Assembly: GCF_020184175.1 (NCBI RefSeq)
Contig: NC_065531.1
Coordinates: 46,211,213-46,275,212, forward strand
Reading direction: 5' to 3'
Length of the DNA: 64,000 nt
DNA from: Aphis gossypii
Taxonomy: Eukaryota; Arthropoda; Insecta; Hemiptera; Aphididae
Below, in pieces: positions 1 to 11,837 of this stretch (position 1 is its first letter; each line of letters begins with the position of its first letter). The notes beneath the pieces were generated by a model. It worked only from the letters and a program-made list of their open reading frames with translations, made no database searches and was not told where the DNA came from. The position numbers were made by a program, and so were the translations under genes.

Positions 1-572
1 GGCACACAAGGTAATCAAAGATAATATGATACATGTAAGACAAATGAATGCATCTGTCGAGTAGTTGAAAAGCTATGCAATTTAAAATGCCACTGCATTC
101 TTTATCACTAGAAAATCAATAATATTGTAATAGGTACAAACATTTAAATACTATGATGATCATCATTAACTAATATTGTTTGGAATTTACGTAAATTCTA
201 AATAAATAACGTTATAAACCTTGCAAATATTCATCATTATTAATAATCTATTAACGTCAATATAAATTTAACGAATTATACTGTAACATAATATATAAAT
301 ACAAACCTCAGATAAGCCATGCCAGCTATATACGTTCAACAAATCAGAAAACAAACAAACGTTATTTTTTGAATTAATTATATTCTAACATAACGTAACA
401 CACAATGGTATAATATTATGATATGAAATGTTCATAATGGCATAGCACCAAGACGTAATTTTTCAAAATGTACCCTCGCAGCACCTCCTCACAAATGATG
501 TTTGCACGTAGTATATAATTGGAATATAATAGGTGTACAGTATATACAGTACAGACAAGTACGACTAATTAC
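1..572. other. left-edge intronic DNA of Ask1
   Basis: AT-rich sequence after the donor at 572. No convincing further Ask1 exon is seen here, so the remaining C-terminal exons are probably left of base 1. Confidence 0.4.
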
Positions 573-2570
573 CTGTGGAACATCTCACGCCAGCTTTTCG
601 TCGGCGAACTTTCCATGTAACAGCTATCATCGGTCTTATGCGATTTTATTGATGAACAGAACGACGGTGAGCTGGTCTTTGTGTCATCCGTGATGGCTGT
701 AAAGATGCTGCCGTCTGGCTTGACATCTTTGACAGCGATATTTTCGTCGAACTCTACAAAGAAAAAACCAATATGATGTTATAAACTCAGTATAGAAACC
801 TTCAGTTCGACAAGATTTTGAGGCATATTAGGCCGAAACACTGAACGATGAGTTGAGACGACAATGCGTAAAATTATAATTTTATATGAGATATAACCTT
901 TTCGGCTACCTATTGATCAAGTTAGAGGACATTGCTGACCAATGATTTACAAGCAAGTTCACACCGATTATGGTACACAACAATATGAGTTGAGTTTACA
1001 TTGCCAGTGCGCTACAGTAAGGACAACAATAAAAACGATAAATTTTATGTGTAATGTATAAGTAATAAGTTACCTACTATTTAGTTTGACCACTACAAAA
1101 AATAATCAGCATGTTATAAGAATAAGAGGCCTAAAATACTAGGATGTTATACAACAAATAACACGCTTTAAAATTTAGAATACTATTTTTTAACACTCCT
1201 ATATTATAAATAGTATGATAGTATTGTTTAATGTTTATAAATTGGTCACAAATGTGTGTCATAATAATATATAATAATATGTTTTTTTTTTGAAATTTTC
1301 AACGTTACAAGATTTAAGTTTAATGGCTTTCTACTTTGGTTTGTTAAGGGACTGAAGGTAAGTCAAGGTATAAATTTATAATGAATACCAGGCTTTAGGA
1401 CGGCAATGACTGCATTAACGGCACTGCTCACCAACGTGTCGAGCGTAAACATCCAATGGGGCTTAATATTATGTAACCGCAACACGGACTTGGCCTGAAA
1501 CAATGACATATAGAATAAGATGGGTTATTCGTGGTTAATACAATATTACAGTACATAATTGATAATAACGAAGTTCATTACTATTGATCTGGGGTATTAT
1601 TAAAAATTAAAAATTATAACAAAATTTAAATAGGTGCAAATCGCGTCACCCTTAAATTATTATATTAAGACAGACAAGAGTGTAAGAACAAAAAGTTTAA
1701 ATCTTCAGTACCTAGTGAACATGTTGCGACAGTTTTCAATTTAACATCTACAGAGAACCGATTATCATTGACAACACCCGTAGAGAGGATACTTTATAGT
1801 TTATATATTTATATACAAGGCTGGAGCCAGCAAAATATTTGAGGGGGGGATCTGAACCATAACCCCCTGACTACGGCTTTGTTTATATATATTATGTACC
1901 AACTTTCTTGTTATTTGAGGGTTTTTTAATACTTACAAGACTACAACCACGATGACTATAATTTTAGCATCCGGCCCTACGCCATACTGCACAACTATAT
2001 AATTATTGCATATAATATTATACATAAAATTGTAAGATAATCGATACACTCAAGAGAACATAATATATTCTAATTATTCTTTAATTACCACTCGTTACAA
2101 AAAAGATTAAAGACTAATCGGATGTCAATATTTTGCAATAATAATGAATATTTTAAGGTAAAATGTCCATTACCGCGTCCTTAAATAAGCACAATGATAT
2201 GTGAAGTTGATGCACAGCGACCGTATCGAAGTTCAGTTGTTCCTTGAGGTTGTATATAGTCCGCTCAACGATATTCCTGTTTTGGTCCGTAATGTAATCC
2301 CGAAGACCCTTCATCAACACCTCAAGGTGCTCACTAGTCAACTTGGGTTGTCCAAACTCACGGCGAATAAACTGCATCCACACCTTGCCCAACGTAGCCT
2401 GGTCTTGGGCCAACACCCGAGCCAGCGTGGTCCTTCGCTGCGAGTCTTTTTTCAGCCTGTAGAACCCATCGTGTTCCGCTTCTGCGGTGCTCCCCGCCGT
2501 GCCCATGTCTATTTCAGGCGAAGCCAGCGCACCGGAGGACTGTCGCCTATTATACCGTTGACCATCGAGG
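573..2570 (-). CDS. Ask1: Ask1 C-terminal region exons, unusually GC-rich
   Basis: Three exons: 2570-2174, 1494-1389 and 753-573. The first carries [19 protein letters not shown] and a helical stretch ending FKDA. The second supplies [20 protein letters not shown], which continues the ASK1 C-terminal domain exactly. The third ([11 protein letters not shown]..., Ser/Thr-rich) is assigned only by matching phase and an open frame. Codon use here favours G and C at third positions and CpG is common, unlike the AT-rich kinase exons. Reading past 1389 would instead stop at a TGA near 1366, which is a possible short isoform. The last exon ends in phase 2, so more exons must follow to the left. Confidence 0.8.
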
Positions 2571-5500
2571 CTATATACGGGTTTAACCAAAAAAGAAAAA
2601 CACAATCACACGAGGCGATATATTAATTGATATAAGTTGGTTGTCAAACATATTGTAGATATTATATAGTACATATATTATTATTATCATCTAGTTAAAT
2701 GCTCTGATGTATAAATTATTATATTAAAGTATTATGTTTGTTTAATAAACAATTAAGTAAAATATACCTGTTGTAAGAGTACTGCATGTTTGGTAAGCTG
2801 ATGGAAAAAAGGAACTGGTCTTGTTTGATCTTTGGTTGGGATATTGTTAACCAGCTGTATACAAACACACTCCAATGTAAGCGCCCTCACTAAGTAACAC
2901 ATTAGTAGCATAAATCTGAAGCATTTTTTTTTTGCATTTGTCATTAGCGACGTTATATTATAATGCAAATTTTAATAAACATATTATTTGCTAATGCTGG
3001 TCAATAAGGATTTAACTATTTAATGGATTGATAATTGCATAACAATCGGTGCAAAGGCAAGATTAAAAAATGTGGGGTTTTAATACATTCATAATAATAT
3101 GCTCTTAAAATATAACAGACATAAACTAGCATAAAATAGAAAATATATTCACATTTAGTTATATTGAATGTACCTGTAAATTTGTATTAGAGATTAATTC
3201 TCAAAAAACAAATTTGCATGTACCTTAAAAAGTGTCAAATAATTTATTTTTCAAATGTTCAATCAACCAACAAAGAAACACAATACCTAAAAACCACAAA
3301 TATACAATTGAAATTACAAAACATTTAGTTTTAACAAATAAATATAAACCATGTACTTAGACAATATTTTGGTAACTAATAATTGAACAACTTTATCCTA
3401 AATCCTTATTTCTTGATCTTACATGGTTGGTTTCTAAATTACAAATTATATCATTATGAAAATCATAGGCGTATTTAGAAAATTTTTATAAATATAGCCA
3501 AAAGTAATTTTTTGAAAAGTTTTTGTATGAAATCATTGTCTTCCCCTTTCATAAAAATAAATTCTAAAAATTAGTTGTTGAGTAAATTTAAATTTGCAAA
3601 TCTACCCATTCTCAGAGTACACCAACACGTGAACAGTATAGTGTATGGACAAATTACAAAAAACTTACTGAAAATATGCTAGTTAGCTCAATATGTTCAA
3701 AAAATAAAATCAAGTCATTGATATATAGGAAAAAATTAAAAATATGTCAAAAAAGAAACAAAATTTAGAATACAATATTTTTAAACCAAAATATAAATAT
3801 ATCTTGAATAGATATTTAGCAAAACATTAGCATTATTCTGAAATTCACAGAAAATCTGTTATAAAAAAAATACAGTATCATACTTGATTTTAATTTAAAC
3901 AAATATATAAGTATTTATTTTATTTATATGTAATTATATTTTCTAATAATTATTCAAATTCTTAAGTTAACACTAAATATTAAGGAATTAATTAACTATA
4001 GTAATAAAAACAACCATGAAATTATAGAAAAAAAACATGCTTAAAACCTCAACCTTCCAAATAATTTTAGAGTATTAATCATTTAGTTATAAAATTAAAC
4101 AATATCTGAACTGGATTACAGAGCATTATATACAAATAATTTTTTGTATTACCTGTCTTCCTTCAACACATGTTTACTAGGACTTTTGTTGATATTTTCT
4201 TGATTAACTGAAACTTGATTAGTTTTTATGCCTTTCTCTACTGGTACAGATACACTGCGATTAAACTCAAGAGGAGCTATTAATGCTTTAGATGTTTTCT
4301 TTTTCCTTAAATAAAAATCACCATTATTAATTGTGATTCATTTCAAATTAGTGAAATTAAAAATAAGTTGTATTAATTGAAATTTAAAAGTGGTAAATAA
4401 GGTGATAAAATATTTATTTCTATAATTTATTAAGCATACTCATTCATAAATGAATCTTCTAGTAAATCAGTAGCTGTAGCTCGCTTATCTGGATCAACAG
4501 TGAAACATCTAAGTATAAAATTGCTAGCTCGGTCACTGAGTTCATCCGGTATTTCTGGATGTGTTTTATAAAAACCAACTTTAAATACAGCTGCAACTGC
4601 TGATCCGAGTTCTGTAAACGGTGGTTCGCCAGTTGCCATTTCAACTACTGTACACCCTAATGACCATATATCAGCCTATAATAATATAAATTCAAAATCA
4701 TTTAGATTTGCAATTTCATAGATATAACTAATAATAATAACTCTAACATACTGGGGCACCATATTCTCTTTGTCCTTTGTCTATTACTTCAGGAGCCATA
4801 TACTGCAATGTGCCTGTGAAAGTTCCAGTACTAGGACACAAACCAGCAAGGCGTTTAGAAGTTCCAAAATCAGATATTTTTACTACACCACTATATGTAT
4901 TAACCAAGACATTATCACCTTTAATATCACGGTGTACAATTTTTTGATCATGTAAATATTTTAATCCTTCAAGAATTTGTTTAGTATAAAATGAAATAGT
5001 GGGCTCATTTCCTTTTAAAGGTCCCCATTTTGAACGTAACAAAGCTGAAAGACTTCCTAAAAACCAGTATTTTTTTTTTATTTAGTATTTTCTACAGTTG
5101 TGAAAAATTAAATATTAGAACTAACCTCCAGGTACTTGCTCCATAATTATCTTAAAAAAACCATCCTCAGATATTGATCCTAAATACCGAACAATATTTC
5201 GATGATACAGTTGAGAATGAAGTTTTATTTCTTCATGCAGTGGTTGAACATAACTTGAAAAATAATATATTTACGTTAAAAAATGTAAATACATATTTAA
5301 AGAAAAATTAAATCAAACTTGAGTAAATAAATACCCTAAATTTCTTTCGGGTATTTCCTTAACTGCAATTCGCACTTGAGTATTGAGATCAAGAGCTGCA
5401 TAAACAATACCATAAGTTCCTTTACCAAGAATTTTTTTTGTTTGTGAATCATTCAGCTCATATTCAAACTAAAACAGAATGTATAAAAGAATTAATGTAA

Positions 5501-8500
5501 ATATATTATGTGATATCATTATTTACCAATAACAGATAATAAAGACCTACATTAATTTGTTCCTCAGTTGAATCCTCATCTAAGTTAGTCATCATACCTT
5601 CTTCACCTTCAGTCATTTTTTTTACGAGATCATAAAACCTTTGACGATATTGGGAAGATGGAAAATACATTTGAAAATCATCAGAATTTGCATGAACATA
5701 TAAAAATAAACACCGATCATCTATTTTGCATAAACTATAAATAAATAAAAATGTAATAAACATTATAAACAAATTCATTAACAATTAATTAAACATACCT
5801 AACACTCCTTATCATACTAGCAACAAACAACCACTTATGCACTTGTTTACAAGCATTTCTAGTACATTTTATACACTGATTGCATAAGAAGATAGATTTT
5901 TCTTCAGCACCAAGGTTTACCACAACATAACTAGGCATATATACTTTTAATTGTTCTAAAACTAAAATCTAAAAATTAAAAATTAAAATTATTTTTAATT
6001 ACAACTATTACTTATAGTATTACTATAGATCTAATTTATTTACTCACAGGAAAACGAATAGTATCATCAATTTCTGTTTTTGTGGCTTCTACAAAATATT
6101 CCATCCAAAACTTAAATATGTCTTTTTCTAGTGTATATTCAACTTCTTCACTATTTTTTCTAAACTTATCAATTAGTTCAATATTTCCTACTGTTGACTT
6201 TAAGTACCTAAAACATAATTTAAAATTGAGACAAGCATACAACAAATACATAATTAACTTACCAAATTGAAGGTTTTAATTTAAACATACATTCAGCTGC
6301 TTGAATTGCTTTACCATAGTCTTCTGCTAATACACTTATTTCAAAAAATGTTGCGACAGCCCAGTACTCATTAAGAGATGATAAGCTTCCTTTCTTTCCA
6401 ATCAAATTATTTAAAACCATACCTAATAATAAGTGTAAAGCAATTTTAATATTATTTTAGTAGACTAAATATAAGCAATAATAACCCTAATAAAAAATAT
6501 AAAATATATATAAATTGATCTTTTATAAAACTTTTAGGTAGGTAAGAAGTAAGAACATTATCTGTGTTCTTCCATAGGTTTTTTACGATATTTTAATTTA
6601 AAGTGAGTTATAACTGTTAAAAGTATGAAAAATAATGATAATAATTCTCTTAAAAAATAAAATATCGTACTTATATATTAAGATAAAATATCTTACTTAA
6701 AAGTTTCATGATAGGTCACTCTAATATCAAAACTAAAAGCACACTATTGAAACTGGTGAACAAAAATGTACTATGTAAAATTAATAACAATTAAGTTGTT
6801 GAACTTATACAATATATTATTTGATATATATATATATATCATAAGTAGGGTAATTTAAATGCTCTAAAAACTTCAGAAAAATGCATTTATACAGTTATTT
6901 TATAGGAATATACCGTATAAAATAAAAAATTGATTAAAATATCTTTTGTTTTCATTATATTTTATATGTTTACATAAAATTAACGATTCATTTGTTGAAG
7001 TTAGAACAAAATATTGTAATTTCAATTTAAAAAATTAACATTACAAATATTTGTATCAAATAAAAATTACGTGCATTCAGATCACGACAAACACGACTAA
7101 TGTATGATTCACAAAAATCTACTCAATAACAGATTACTACTTGTCCTGATAAGTCTCAAATAAGATAAAAAAAACGAATTCCTCAAATTCATGAACTATT
7201 ATATCTAACTATAAATATGTTATTTTAATTAAAATAAGCAAAATATTACATATTATGCATTTAAAAACAGTATAAATACAATAAAAAAATTGTACAATAC
7301 AGAAATATGCAGCACATGTTAAAAAAACAACAAAATATACAAAATAAAACTTTATATTTTAAATATATTGACTAAAATTCAAAGTTATTGCTTACCTAGC
7401 TATTTTTTGAACTGTTTAGAAAAAACATGCAAATGCATATTAATACGAACCCTAATGATAAATATATAATGTTAGGATTTTGTAAGCGTATAAATTAAAC
7501 CACATTTATCTACCAAAAAAAAAAAAAGATATTAACTTAGAATAAAATATTAACTATAGTTTATTTTTATTAGAAATAAAATATATTTTGAAATACTCTA
7601 GTTGTATAAACTCTTTCGGTGGTAGAATATATACTAAACAATAGCCATATATATTTGTAATTAAAAATTGATAGATAATAATGTTATATTTATTTTATTT
7701 TATTTAACTTTTTATAAATATTAATTTAATCATTTTCATTATTTCGTGGAATCTTTTTCTCTGTTTTTTTTTTCTAGGGGAATTTTTATTCTACAATTCA
7801 TCATAACATACCAATATGTTGAAGTTCTTCAGATTTGGAAAATTCATTTCCAGCAACAAGTAATAATGTGGCTAAATTAATTCCAGCATATTCATTCGGT
7901 TGCACTTCAAATCCTTTTCGATACCAATGTATAGCATTTTCAAGGGCAGTTTTGTCTTCAAATGATGACTCAACAAATTTATCTTTATAAATACGACCAC
8001 ATAGACAAACCATATCAGGTATTTGATTTTCTTTCTTTTTTAATGCTAGTTCAATAACCTCCAATGCTTTTTTCCGATCTCCAGGTTTATTACGCCTAAA
8101 CATTTAAGGCGAAGATAAAACATCATTTAATTTAATTTAATTAATTTTTTTTAAGTCAATAATAATTATTTATTTACCTGTTCAAAGCAAAAGGATATAA
8201 ATATCGTAATGCTGGTGTTTGTATATAATTTTTTTTATTAGGAATAGTTTGTATGTCTTCAACAAGTTGAACCATTGCATCATAGTCCTAACATAAAATT
8301 TGTATTAATTAATTTATATATTATAATTTATTAATTTATTTTTAAATTTATTTAACTACCTGTACATCTCTAAATGATATCAACATAGTATGAACTACAT
8401 CACCGGAAAGAACATGTGGATCATCAAGTCGTTTCCTCATTATAAGCAATTTTTTACGTAATTCTTCACCAGAGTAATTTTCCCTTGCTTTTCTTAAATC

Positions 8501-9841
8501 TGATAAAAATTTTTCTTTAATATGAACTCTATAGTAAATCAAAATAACAACTTTTGGTTAATTACATATAATTATAGAATCAAAAAAAAAGTTGTTTCTT
8601 TGCAACCCAGTAAAAAAATATGTTCATACTTAGTTTGAATTTCAACATCTTTTAACAAATTTTTTAATTTTACTGTTACTGGTACTCTAGGTTCAAAAGC
8701 AGATGTACCATTATCGTCTTGAAATGAAGTATTGGTAGTAAGGCAAGTTCCACAATCTTCTAATTTATATGAAAGAAATGTATATGATCCACATGACAAC
8801 TAAAAAAAAAAATCAAATTGATTACCAATATAGTAATTATTATCAATGGTTATAATTTAAATAATATACTGTAACTTGGATTATATTTAATTGTAATTTA
8901 ATAATAGGTACCTAGATTTGTTATTATTTATAGTATTAGATATTAATAAAAATGTAATGTACAAAAAATATTACAAACCTTTAGTCTTAATGTAACTTCA
9001 GTGTCTAGATCATTATATAACATGATGTTTTGTTTCATTCCAAAACTTTCACGTAAACCCAAATGATAAAACAATGAGCTTTGTTGAAACTGAATTGACA
9101 AATCAACAATGGCGACATCTGCATTATAAAATGTATCCAGCTCTGCAGTTTCTCCAAAATCTAATTTCTCAAACTAAAATTATTGCCAAAATAAAATTAT
9201 GTTAATAAATAAATGATTCCAAGAAAGAATAAGTCACTAATCATGAATAACAATATTCATTACCAAAACAATGAATAAGTTAGCATTAACAATCATAGAT
9301 GCTTGTTTCACTTCTTCTAGAGCTCTTTTACGGTGTGCCAAATTACTAGATTGAACAACATCTATAATGCATACAATATCCATTTTGGTACGATTTGAAA
9401 TGTCACTACTAACACTAGCACTATGTGCCAAATTGCCTACAATTCAAAAATAGGTACATATGAAATTAATTTATATTTCTTAATATATATATATAAAAAT
9501 AAAGTTATCATTTTTATGATATAAATATACCTATAAAACTTTTGTACTATTATACGAATTATACGTGAGTGTTATTTATATAAACAAATAATACACACAA
9601 ATGGTCTATATTTATTTATTAAACTAAGTAGATAGATACTTACATGATAATATAAAATTGGTTCATACCATATAACATTTTAGGCTTCGGCCACAAATAT
9701 TTATTACTTCATCGGTTAATAAATAATAGGTATAGGTAACTATCTAATTATTATAATAATTATCTTACCAGTAGATTCGACATCTAGCTTACTGCTAGAG
9801 CCAAACATGTTATTCTTTCTTTCATAAACACATTCAATCAT
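573..9841 (-). CDS. Ask1: ASK-family MAP kinase kinase kinase (Ask1/Pk92B-like), 3' end off window
   Basis: Redox- and stress-activated Ser/Thr kinase that feeds the JNK and p38 pathways in the cytoplasm. Exons read from right to left: 9841-9769, 9436-9264, 9173-8979, 8799-8630, 8528-8360, 8287-8178, 8095-7812, 6422-6263, 6207-6048, 5968-5799, 5734-5551, 5468-5335, 5253-5126, 5056-4752, 4675-4440, 4305-4153, 2570-2174, 1494-1389, 753-573. Every junction has GT-AG and matching phase, giving 1162 residues plus two bases. Order: N-terminal thioredoxin/TRAF-binding-type regulatory region, PH-like segment, kinase domain (about 617-884), then the C-terminal helical region. The family is usually about 1300-1400 residues, so the coiled coil and SAM-like end are probably beyond base 1. 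The start is the first ATG of the exon; an in-frame ATG at 9808 would remove only eleven residues. Identity is very secure; the exact N-terminus is less so. Confidence 0.95.
1815..1882. repeat. small MITE-like element with imperfect terminal inverted repeats
   Basis: The left end ACAAGGCTGGAGCCAG mirrors the right end, whose reverse complement is ACAAAGCCGTAGTCAG (12 of 16 match). The inside has runs of G and C. Both flanks are TATAT-like, so the target duplication cannot be read safely. It lies in the Ask1 intron 1495-2173. Confidence 0.45.
2571..4152 (-). other. Ask1 intron
   Basis: AT-rich intron. A short open stretch near 2769-2890 has splice-like ends, but its phase does not fit the flanking exons. 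Nothing else is supported. Confidence 0.5.
4440..5468 (-). CDS. Ask1: Ask1 kinase catalytic domain exons
   Basis: Four exons (5468-5335, 5253-5126, 5056-4752, 4675-4440) encode a complete kinase core. The Gly-rich loop is [10 protein letters not shown], the ATP-anchoring Lys lies in [10 protein letters not shown], the catalytic loop is HRDIKGDN, the metal-binding motif is DFG in [12 protein letters not shown], and the activation loop runs to [12 protein letters not shown], with the Thr that ASK kinases autophosphorylate. The substrate lobe has [20 protein letters not shown]. All catalytic residues are present, so an active kinase is expected. The exon at 4440 could be read through to a TAA just past it, but a GTATGC donor splits the codon and joins in frame to a Lys-rich exon at 4305, as in ASK1. 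Confidence 0.96.
5799..9436 (-). CDS. Ask1: Ask1 regulatory region exons
   Basis: Nine exons upstream of the kinase. Visible ASK signatures in order: [20 protein letters not shown] and [17 protein letters not shown] in the exon at 8979-9173; [19 protein letters not shown] at 8360-8528; [12 protein letters not shown] and WYRKGFE with [13 protein letters not shown] at 7812-8095; [12 protein letters not shown] and the [13 protein letters not shown] stretch crossing the 6263/6207 junction. In mammalian ASK1 this part binds thioredoxin and TRAF proteins and holds the kinase in check. A PH-like segment follows (about residues 500-610), including [20 protein letters not shown] at 5551-5734. The large intron 6423-7811 interrupts the region. 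Confidence 0.93.
6423..7811 (-). other. large Ask1 intron
   Basis: About 1.4 kb of very AT-rich sequence with a short TA microsatellite near 6823-6840 and poly-A/T runs. No exon or transposon was recognised. Confidence 0.5.
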
Positions 9842-11837
9842 TTAATAATACTTGGCTTTAAAACTATATAAGAGCAAATAACAGAAAATAAGACTTTTAA
9901 AGACATATATTTAAATTTATAAAAAGTAATAGCAATAAAATTGTTCGAATCAGACAATATAAATATATAATTCTTAAATATTAATACTCAGTAATTTGAG
10001 TTGATTACAATGTATAATAACAAAATAAAAATATTAAAAACAAATTTATAAACTTCAGAGATAATTATTGTTAAAACTTAGACAAAACAGAAATGTAAAT
10101 TCAAGGTTTTCAATGTTGCCAAATGTACATTTAAATAAAAATAATATCAAATTATATTTTAAAATTTTTTTCTTTCTTACTTCATAAAAAAAATACTCAA
10201 CAATGTGATCTACGAAACTAAATTTTAAATTGAATTTTGTAACCACGGACTAAGATATGTACATGACTTAAGATCACGGCTTTAGATAATATATATATTA
10301 TCTATAGCCGTGCTTAAGATATACATCAGATAAGTATATCTTAAATCATCGATAAATAATATCATTAATATCTTAATCTGTGTAACTTGTTAAACGAGTT
10401 ATCTTTGTTTTGATCATTTTTGGAATATCCATTTCATAATTCATTGTTATCATCAAATTTCATAAAATCCAATAATTTGTTATAAAATTAATCATAAGGC
10501 TATAGCCATTTCATTTTCACAGATATATACTCTAATTATATTTTAATATCAATATAATATTCCAATTATAATTATATAAAAATGTCTTGATCACCAAGTA
10601 CTAAATAGTAACGAACAAGTTTTTTTTTTCTTTATCAAATATTATAGTATAAGTATTAAATCATTAAGCTTGTCTATTTTTATTTAAATTCTAACTAAAA
10701 CATTTAATTATATGTTGAACAAGGTAATTGGGAAAAAAGTTAGCTATAACACCATACAATTTAAACTAAACGTCCTGACCTGTTGCGCGCCCAAGATTTA
10801 ATATGGGAATTGGCGGGAGTTTTTGAATAATTTTAGATAGGTTATATCCATTATTGACTTTATAATCGCATACTCATAGATGGCAACAGGAAAAAACATC
10901 TTCCAAGATCTTAACTAGGTATACTAGATACAGAGTATTAGAATGAGGTTTATGGATACAACCACGATCATTAGTTCAATATAAATGACTACATTTACTG
11001 TGTAACAACAAAACTAATACTTACGGTGTTCACCAAGTCCAATAATTGCTCTAAGACATTGTTTAAAATGTTATTTCAACAAAATAATTATTGTAATATT
11101 ATGTGATTTTAGATTTTCAACAGTTCAACTTTCAAAAATATGAAAAATATTAACATTAACTTTTAAAATATTATAAGATATAATATAAAGATGAATGATT
11201 AATAAATAATTAATAATTTACTATCAAACAATATAATGTTTTTTTTGAAAATATTTGGAAAGGAAAGTAGGATTGCACAAAATCAATTTGTTTTGAAGGG
11301 AGGAAAGTATTAATCTAGTAATCACTTTTACTTTAAACATTAATTAATAATTATTGTTATCCACATTTCACAGAAATAGTGATGAAAGAAATGAACAAAA
11401 ACAAATAATAAGGATTCATATACAGATAGTATAATTAATAAAATCATATAATATATATTTTATTACCTATATCTGTAAATAGTAAATTATTTTTCATTTG
11501 AATTCTAATTAATAATTAAAAATGACACAAACCATTATCATAATATTAGGAAATAATAATAAAATAAAGGATCAAAATAAATTCTTGAATACTTTAATTT
11601 ATTATATCAAACTTATACTTAAAAAAAAAATTATAATAAATACTTCTTTTTAGGTTTAAAATAATCAGTTATAAAATAAAAATATTTGAGTCTTCTTTTT
11701 TAAAATTTAGTTCAAAAATTTTCCCATACACCTTGTTGGGCTTAATAAAGTAAGTTGATAAAAAATCATTAAGAAAAAAAAATACATAGAAAAATGAACC
11801 AGAAAAAGGTTCATAAACCATAACACAATAAAATACT
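9842..11837. other. intergenic region, Ask1 5' side
   Basis: Separates the Ask1 start from the 3' end of the small membrane-protein gene. It holds a palindromic element (10244-10319) and a GC-richer patch at about 10775-10825 with GCGCGC and TTGGCGGGAG, an E2F-like sequence. The patch could be the Ask1 promoter or a 5' UTR exon; this is inference. Confidence 0.4.
10244..10319. repeat. palindromic repeat element
   Basis: Contains an almost perfect hairpin: CTTAAGATCACGGC on the left and GCCGTGCTTAAG on the right, around an AT core (10267-10318). The leading 13-mer CACGGACTAAGAT is also found at 17266-17278, which suggests a dispersed family, probably a tiny MITE. Confidence 0.5.

Noticed and set aside
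1366..1389. Read-through stop as the Ask1 C-terminus
   Set aside because: The donor at 1388 and the in-phase open exon at 753-573 fit better, though a short isoform cannot be excluded.
2201..2626. 141-codon plus-strand frame
   Set aside because: It is the antisense of the Ask1 exon 2570-2174, which matches ASK1 and splices in phase.
2753..2968. Open frame with splice-like ends in the Ask1 intron
   Set aside because: Inserting it would put the flanking exons out of phase (they need 1 base in and 2 out) and the required frame meets a stop.
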